From Albugo candida (taxonomy: Eukaryota; Oomycota; Peronosporomycetes; Albuginales), in NCBI GenBank assembly GCA_040437565.1, contig JBDOQK010000055.1, positions 62,001 through 126,000 on the forward strand: DNA of 64,000 nt, read 5' to 3'. Every line of letters begins with the position of its first letter. Positions within the stretch are counted from its first letter, which is position 1. This document shows, piece after piece, positions 57,534-64,000 of this stretch. Below the pieces are notes generated by a model. That model searched no databases, was not told where the DNA came from, and saw only the letters and a program-made list of their open reading frames with translations. Both the position numbers and the translations under genes were made by a program.

Positions 57534-58769
57534 GGGTCGAAGCTTGCATTCGCCTCAAATCGCAACTCTTCGATGAAGATCGCACGCAGTACCAGTTTAT
57601 CTTGTCATACGTACACGAAATGTACAAGCGCGGACACAAGGTAGATATCACGTTGCGTGAGGACAAAATGTTTCGGGTTGTCATCGTATACAAGCCCGAC
57701 ATTCATGTGCTTCGCGAATTTGCAGATCACGGTATCAATCTGGATGGCACATTTATGAAGCACAAATATGGTGGAGTCCTGTTGAAGGTGGAACATGTTG
57801 AAGAAATGATGACGAAGCCATATCGAAATGCGTGGACTACATAACATTCTTGTATTGTAGCGAGGCGTTTCGTATTTAGCTGAACAATAATAATAAATCA
57901 ATATACCAATTTTCTATTCGAAACTAAAGACCGTGTTCTAGTTTGCTTCCCTGTGTCGTGTCTGTCGTAACAACATCAGGGTTTAACAAGTCCTTCTTGT
58001 CGCTTGCTGTAAAAACAGCAACAATGAGATCCAAATTGTCGCGGTGGCTTGGTTATCAGGCGAGACAAAAGACATTTGGTCATGGTTCCTGGACTTTTTT
58101 CTACGCTCTATAGAAGCGCCAGCATCCATCACTCCAACCGTGACAAGGATTCATTCCGGCGATGCAAGTTAAAGCAAGTGGCATCCCTCCCTTTTTTTGG
58201 GCTCGTCACATGCTCGAGAATTTCAACGTCAAGTTTCGCAATGCTACATTGAAGGACCAGGCATGGAATCTGGCCAAGTCCTTGACGGTTGCGTCGTTCA
58301 AACGGCGAGCCAGTGAGTTGAAGAAAAAGAACGCAAAGGCGCTGCAATGGCTACTCGATGCAGACAAGTTCAAATGGGCTGCCGCGTATAGTATAAGTCC
58401 GCGCATCGGGACCATGACTAGCAACAATATGAAGTCTGTAAATAAAGTCCTGCTTGAAGCTAGAGAGAAGACACTTCTGGACTGTCTCATGGCGGTCGAA
58501 AAGTACATAGGAATCAAGCGGGTTGAATTCTTCGCCAAGTCGGCTTCGTGGGGGAAACTCACAGCTTACGCAACCAAGGAATTCGAGCGCAAGCGCTTTG
58601 TATCTGTCGTTGACAAGATCCAAATCATCCCGAGCTGCCTGTCATCCTTCGTGGTCAAGGTCAGAAAGGATAGAGAGCTTCCTGTCGAGTATTCTGTCGA
58701 TCTAGGTAATCCTGTAAATCCGTGTTCTTGTGGCTACTTTGGCGATATAAAAGAGCCATGCTCTGAGTA

Positions 58770-59020
58770 GCGATAGTTTTACCTTCCATCATGTTTATAA
58801 AGGGAAACTCATCTGCGCGATGCCATAATTCGACCGGTAGCGTACAACCAACATGACGTAACCACTTGATAGAAGCATTAACACTCTGAATGCTGCGCGG
58901 CGATATGACAATTGCAATTCCTCGATCAAATGTTGATGAAGGCAGTATCAGACCGGGATTTTCATCCTGTAGTAGCTTTTGACCTGTAGCAGCGGTTGCT
59001 GGTGGGTTTGGCTTGAACGC
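58770..59020 (-). pseudogene. Captured fragment of a Mnn2/Mnn1-like mannosyltransferase gene, antisense in MULE
   Basis: On the strand opposite the transposase the frame reads DRGIAIVISPRSIQSVNASI, then KWLRHVGCTLPVELWHRADE and FPFINMMEGKTIAT. The pattern GIxIVI...I..LR..GC.LPVELWH..DE is typical of the start of the alpha-mannosyltransferase domain of Golgi enzymes. It sits between the SWIM finger and the C-terminal knuckle, where a transposase should be continuous, so it looks like a host gene piece picked up by the transposon. Only about 85 residues are present. The family call rests on pattern recognition. Confidence 0.5.
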
Positions 59021-59234
59021 TTTTGCTTGAAGTGCGTGGCCAAGCACATTTCGAAATTCGTGACATGGAATTTAGACCTTCGCTCGTTGGGCGAAAGAAG
59101 TCGAAGCGAATCGAGTCTCAGGCTGCGACAGAAGCTTTTAAGGAGAAGCGCAGCAACAAGTGTACTACATGCGATAACAGCGGCTACAAGAAGTGCACCT
59201 GCACGGACTAATCTTTTCCTACTGATAAAACAAT

Positions 59235-59502
59235 ATATTTTTCATAATTTTACTTTAGACCTTTTGGTGTATTTTTCATAATTTTACGATTTGGCCCGTG
59301 TAATATTCGTTTTGGTGTATAAACCGTACTTTTTCAACGTTTGGTATATAAACCATATCTGTTCAACTTTTGGTATATAAACCATATTTGTTCAACTTTT
59401 GGTAGATAAACATATTTTTTCAACCTTTGGTATAAAAACCATATTTTCTCAACTTTTGGTATATAAACCATATATTTTGAAAAAAGTGGTATAAAATCCA
59501 TA
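59235..59502 (-). repeat. Right terminal inverted repeat of MULE
   Basis: About six copies of a roughly 28-base unit (AACTTTTGGTATATAAACCA) end in GTGGTATAAAATCC. The array is longer than on the left. Confidence 0.75.
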
Positions 59503-59926
59503 GGTTCCCTTTGAACAATTAAATGTCATCTTAGCCGAGTATTTATAGAAGCGAAATCGGTTGATCATACAGTCATTTAGGCTACCCTGCTGAGAAGGGA
59601 CCGATAAGGTATTCGTGGTATAATTTCTAGCTGGAGAAAGCTTTGTATAATTGTAACGCGCTCTATACATGCGAGATGCATAAGCTAATACATCGCAGAA
59701 ACAGCTGTTTATTTCTTATGGTACGCGTATTACGACACGTTGTATATCAAGTCTTTACGTTCCGTAATTAGTCAAGTTGGTATCATACATACGGATTGCG
59801 GAAAAACGAGTTTTTCTTCCTGTAGGAGCTTCCTATACAGACGAGATTCAAAAGACCTAGAAAGGCAGAGGACAACGTTAGTAGCAGAGGCTGCTCGACA
59901 ATATTCTTTACATTTTAATGGAGTGG

Positions 59927-59941
59927 TTCATTTCACTATTG
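59927..59941 (+). promoter_or_regulatory. Initiator-like element of secreted gene 8
   Basis: TTCATTTCACTATTG, 64 bases before the ATG at 59991, matching gene 7. Confidence 0.55.
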
Positions 59942-59990
59942 CAACGTTCTTCCCTTCACTCACCATTCTCTCCTTGTCATCAACATTCCA

Positions 59991-60464
59991 ATGATATCAT
60001 TTTGCATACTCCTACTCAATGCCATATCGATAGACGCGCATCAGGCAATTCATGGTCCTGCTTCGTGTCCAACTAGTAAGGCACCTCGCTCGGTCCACCT
60101 AATAGAGTGTTTAGACTGTACCTCTTTCCCGTATCATGGACCCTGGAAAAACTACAACTCAATGTATTGGAATCTTAATTATTGTACAAATCAGATAAAC
60201 CCCCTTGTCCAAACGTTTTGTTTGCGCATGTTTAATAACTACATCGAAGAATTTGTGCAGATACGGGGAAAGAAAAACGAGGGCGATGGAATGCTTCCAG
60301 GTTATTTTTGGCTATTAAATCATCCAGAACCAGGAGTAGTCATCACTTATATGAATAGCAAATGGTTCCGTGGCAAAGATTATTTTGAAGATTTCAAAAC
60401 ATTTTCTCACAAAGTGCATTTTTTTATCATAGCCCAATGCACTACAATCAATCACCCAAAGTAA
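59991..60464 (+). CDS. Secreted cysteine-containing protein, family member 8
   Basis: The frame is intact, 157 residues. MISFCILLLNAISIDA is a clear signal peptide, with likely cleavage after DA or HQA. Mature cysteines lie in ASCPTS, IECLDCTSF, NYCTNQ, TFCLRMF and the terminal AQCTT. ECLDCTSFPYHGPWKNY is the counterpart of CNYFPYKHWRGY in gene 6. It comes close to, but does not fit, the CX2CX5G pattern of the Albugo CCG effectors (it is CX2CX6G). The end KVHFFIIAQCTTINHPK is the most diverged version of the family signature. The upstream 400 bases match gene 7 closely. The MULE inserted about 490 bases upstream; whether it affects expression cannot be seen. Confidence 0.8.
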   Translation: MISFCILLLNAISIDAHQAIHGPASCPTSKAPRSVHLIECLDCTSFPYHGPWKNYNSMYWNLNYCTNQINPLVQTFCLRMFNNYIEEFVQIRGKKNEGDGMLPGYFWLLNHPEPGVVITYMNSKWFRGKDYFEDFKTFSHKVHFFIIAQCTTINHPK

Positions 60465-63400
60465 ACTTCGTGCATGGTTGGGACGTGGGTTGCATATTTC
60501 TCCTTTTCCTGATTGTTTGATATAGATATCTGTGATCTGTGAAAACACTTCGATTATTTTTTCTTGTCATTGCCTGGCGCGCATCGCTAGCACGTATTGA
60601 ATGCAATATTCGTATAGTCTGCAATTATCATAATCTCATTACCGCGCTATGAAAGTGAAGTATCCTCTACAATACACGACAGTGCCTTTATCTATCCCAC
60701 CCGTACGCTGTCGTATTGTGCGCTGTTAGGAGCACCATGTAAAAATGTGATCAGTGGACCATCACTCCAAAGCAACCAATCTATCCGCATGCATTCGCAT
60801 TTCGTTTTCAGGATAAAATAACTTGGAATTCAAATGCACAAACAATCGTATCATCAATCCGAAACATAGTTACAAAGCAGCTAGCTTGGCTTACTTCTTG
60901 ATTAACAGATTTCGACTCAGCGGACAGACTTCCACGTATCGCAGAACTGCTTAAAGTTTTGAGCTTACAGGCTACGCCACGAGACTAGTGCAGTCTCGTT
61001 TGGTACAATGTATGCATTGCTTGACGACATGGTGGTCGTGACTGCGCGAATAAGATAAAGATTATTTGCATTCTGTGATGACGGTTTATATTGCGTAAGA
61101 TACTACCCTACCTATTTAAGCTAATAGCATCATAGGAAGTGATGAATGCACGGACGAAATGACTACTGTCGCTCTCAAGGCTATCTCCAGCTTAGAACAA
61201 CCGGTACATAGCAAATGAGACGACTAAAATTGATGAAAAAAGCGCTCGCTGAGTAGGCTAAGTAAAAAAGCATCAGTGAAGCCTTTTCACACACGACTAT
61301 CAAGGTCCTCTACCCAGCGCTAATGAGACAGACCACGTGAACTTGAAATAGTCTGTCTGTGTACTTGGATTACCCATTTTAATGGTGAAGAAGCTCGCTT
61401 TGCCTCCAGAAGTATCAATAAGGTGGTAGTCATAAATGAGGTCAATTTGTGATGGAAGCTCGTGCAATGCGACCGAAACTCAAGTCAAGGTTCGGAATTA
61501 CTCGATGTCGTATTCCACGTTTCTCAAAATAACCCAATAAAAATGTAGATTTCGGTATCATATATCTCTACGGGCGTGAGAAACTCAGGTCATCAAGCAT
61601 TGTATTTCGTGGTATTTTTTCCGTGTAAAAATATCATCCGTGTCATGATCGAGGCTTCATATAGAAAGAGTAAGCATGATGATAAAAGTTTTACTTGAAC
61701 CTGAGATCCACTTGCATACGAGGTTGACCATTCGTTTACTTCAAGCGGAATTTCATTGCACGGTGTAAACGATACAACCAGAGGTCATGTCGCTATCTTG
61801 TTTATCCGTTGACGCTGTCGTGTCTTTGGAACCGTATCAAGCTATTTCGAATAAATGCAATGACTATGAGCGTCAAAGGCTAACCTTAAAAGTCGGACCC
61901 ACAGTTCAAGNNNNNNNNNNNNNNNNNNNNNNNNNNNNNNNNNNNNNNNNNNNNNNNNNNNNNNNNNNNNNNNNNNNNNNNNNNNNNNNNNNNNNNNNNN
62001 NNNNNNNNNNCGGACCCACAGTTCAAGCCTATATATATCACCTCAAAACCTGATACATATTGATTTCATTTGGTGCTTCGACACATAAGAACCAGAGCGA
62101 ATAGATAGGGCTTGCGCGGGACCCACCAACATCGAGGCTAGTATGTGAAATAGAATGACGATGCTACGCAGCAAAATCGTTGAGTACAGGTTATAGAATC
62201 GATGAATACAGAAAATATGACGCAAACAGAGAGCGTGTTTGGTGACGTTACACAGCTAATCAGTCCCGAAGCGCTTCATGGTAAACATTTTTCTTATTTT
62301 GCTCTAGTCTGCTAATAGATCGTTCCATGTCTGTTCGACCGTGTACTTCAAGTTTTCTGAAGATATTAAGATGGCATTTACATTATTCTGCCCACATAGT
62401 CTTACCGCACGTCATCCAGATTACGTCAGGGCAACACTTCACCGATATTGACGAAGTATCGGTGGCTCTTAGACAAAACTGACAGCTGAAAGAAGCTGAT
62501 ATGTCAGCGACGACAATAAATGAGTGCAGTCACGATCATTATGATCTATTTGCACAATTAGTAAGAAATTGCACGGAGGCTTGGTGCCGAAGCCATTAAG
62601 TGTTCTGGGACTAAGCGTGCGATGCTCAATTGAATGAATGAGCTGCGAAATCAGCGTGGCTTTCACCTTCACCAAGGTGATGCTGAACGAATATGTAGGG
62701 ACTAGCTAGTATTAGACCAAGACTGAATGATTGACCTCGTAGCTGATTTTGTCTAAGACTCGAACAAGATCTGACTTCTCGACGCTGACCGAGTAGCTGT
62801 TTAAGCTGGCAAGAAATCGTCAGAGATGTTGCGGAACCTTAGAGTCTTAAAAGTGTACAATGCGCACCAAAAAATGCATATGACGCGCTTTATAATTTGG
62901 TTTTTGCCTGTGCTAATCTATGTCGATCCAATTTTGTATTTTGGCTGATCTGGACTCGTGCTTGTACGGGACGTGGTGAGCTGACGTATGATTCAACAAA
63001 AAAAAGGCTTATAGATCTTCAGGCGCGTGATGATACGCCAATTGTCATGTTCAGGCACACAATTGTGACTTGGCAACGCAAAAGCGCTATTGAGAACCAT
63101 CGTAAAATAGCGATATCAACCAATTGATTTTATGTCGAGACGTAAAAAGCTCGAAGTTTTGCGTCGGCAACAAGACTTTTGGTTGCAATTTAGTATCTGT
63201 ATAGCACATTTCACGCCAAAACGTTACACAACAAGCATCTTATCAATAAAGACGCTCCTCCCGAGTCTCGGCACGCACGTCAATGGTGAAAATACGCTCA
63301 CGTATTGCTTCATGCGGTCTTCAATGGCCGAATTCTGCTTCAAAGGTGAATGCGTCTCAAACGTCCAAGTATTGAAGTGTGAGAGACTTTTACGTGAGAG

Positions 63401-64000
63401 ATGATCTCCAGCAGCTTCTGGCAACTCTATGTATCATAATTTCAACTCCCATTGTGATCATGCGTGACATTTCTTTGATGAATTGGCTGAGACAGGTAGG
63501 ACAATATGTGAAAACTGCGGGCATGGGTAAAATGTGAGCCCAATAATGCTTTTGCGCGTCAACGACGGAGACAGAATATCAAGGCTATAGCATGATAGGA
63601 ACTGACACTCTATTCTTAGCAGGCGAAGACGGATCTGAATGATTCAAGATCGGCGAGTGCATGTCACAAATCCTCAGCACAACTTCTTGCCTGTAAGTAG
63701 AAAAAAGAGTCCACTACAAGAAATGACTTGAATCGGCACTACTTGATAAACAAAACATCTTAAATTACCCGAAGGCGTTTTGCAAATGGTATACACAGTC
63801 AGAGTCTTGTGATACCATTCCGAGACTACACACAGAACGACGCTTTCAGAATTTCTCTATCATGTTACTCGAGGTTTCCGCGCCAAACAATATGCCGCAA
63901 TGTACTGACTCATATGCCAATGCGATTGTGAAAGATCAAAATTAAAAGCCTTTTTCTTTGTTACCTAAAATTACAAACTATCTAATCCAACGGCAGTCCA
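60465..64000. other. Downstream block of unit 3 and gene-poor end of window
   Basis: No gene is supported. Up to about 62760 it is homologous to 53006-55180. A gap at 61911-62010 has a 17-base overlap (CGGACCCACAGTTCAAG). Short open stretches at 62897-63127 and 63132-63404 match nothing I recognise. Confidence 0.5.
61911..62010. other. Assembly gap (100 N), 17-base overlap
   Basis: CGGACCCACAGTTCAAG stands on both sides. Confidence 0.85.

Larger units (their letters stand above)
56711..59211 (+). pseudogene. MULE transposase, interrupted
   Basis: Recognisable parts in order: a WRKY/GCM1-like zinc segment (RRYEVLCVDPNCSFAVAL, about 56860-56930), the central MULE region (INLDGTFMKHKYGGVLLKV near 57735-57790, and VAVAWLSGETKDIWSWFLDF near 58035-58095), a helical region (RHMLENFNVKFRNATLKD), IGTMTSNNMKSVNKVLLEAR, a SWIM finger (NPCSCGYFGDIKEPCS at 58715-58767) and a C-terminal knuckle (CTTCDNSGYKKCTC at 59160-59208). 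LDGT supplies the first catalytic aspartate. The frame is interrupted by a stop near 57038, another after the first catalytic block at 57842, a frame change near 58130-58170 and an unrelated insert at about 58770-59020. It cannot be active as it stands unless assembly errors explain some breaks. Confidence 0.8.
56411..59502 (+). mobile_element. Mutator-like (MULE) DNA transposon with compound terminal inverted repeats
   Basis: The element is about 3.1 kb including a 100-N gap and a fold-back artefact. Its ends are inverted: the left begins ATTTTATACCACTTTTT (from 56416) and the right is its complement up to 59502. Both termini consist of repeated units of roughly 28 bases (ATGGTTTATATACCAAAAGT). 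Between them lies a MULE-type transposase with a WRKY-like zinc segment, catalytic region, SWIM finger and C-terminal zinc knuckle. The flanks match sequence continuous in the repeats at 51545 and 50030, so it inserted into an existing copy of the secreted-gene unit. A clean target-site duplication is not resolved by eye. Confidence 0.85.

Noticed and set aside
62897-63404. Two short frames near the right edge as genes
   Set aside because: No signal peptide, family signature, initiator element or recognisable domain was found.
1-64000. CRISPR arrays, bacterial operons or prophage
   Set aside because: Spliced genes, eukaryotic protein families and oomycete-type promoters show that this is a eukaryotic nuclear sequence, and no regular spacer arrays are present.

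Overview
The window looks like nuclear DNA of an oomycete, most plausibly a plant-parasitic one; a white rust (Albugo type) is my guess, not a demonstrated assignment. The reasons are intron-poor genes with introns of about 45-67 bases, start regions carrying the oomycete initiator/flanking element (TTCAYTYY followed by CAATTT), flagellar and ordinary eukaryotic housekeeping genes, and a family of small secreted cysteine-containing proteins scattered through gene-poor, decayed DNA.

Layout. 1-11 kb is a compact housekeeping block: an ankyrin protein running off the left edge (minus), an ABC transporter with an extra N-terminal membrane domain, two tandem-related MFS transporters flanking a homocysteine S-methyltransferase (minus), and the exosome subunit RRP42. 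11-34 kb is gene-poor. It holds five members of the secreted family (two plus-strand, two minus-strand, one clear relic), a decayed CAND1 gene, a SHIPPO-repeat relic and much sequence with no recognisable gene. 34-49.4 kb is a second housekeeping block: a large TFIIS-central-domain protein, KAP3 (kinesin-2 accessory subunit), a possible small zinc-ribbon gene, a coiled-coil/WD40 protein, NDUFAF3 (six small exons) and a PA-PA-ankyrin fusion. 49.4-64 kb is again accessory DNA: three more secreted-family genes in repeated units of several kilobases, one unit interrupted by a Mutator-like transposon that appears to have captured a piece of a host glycosyltransferase gene.

The eight related secreted genes are the most notable content. 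All have a hydrophobic N-terminus, several cysteines and the same C-terminal signature (K-V-x-x-[FY]-[VI]-[LI]-S-x-C-[ST]), with a matching promoter element at nearly constant distance from the start codon. They are candidate host-directed secreted proteins; that role is inference.

Assembly quality matters here. There are sixteen gaps of exactly 100 N. Most have the same sequence on both sides, so neighbouring contigs overlap and genes crossing these gaps carry artificial duplications. Around 51-55.6 kb the overlaps indicate that two contigs are in the wrong order; swapping them gives a tidy three-unit tandem array.
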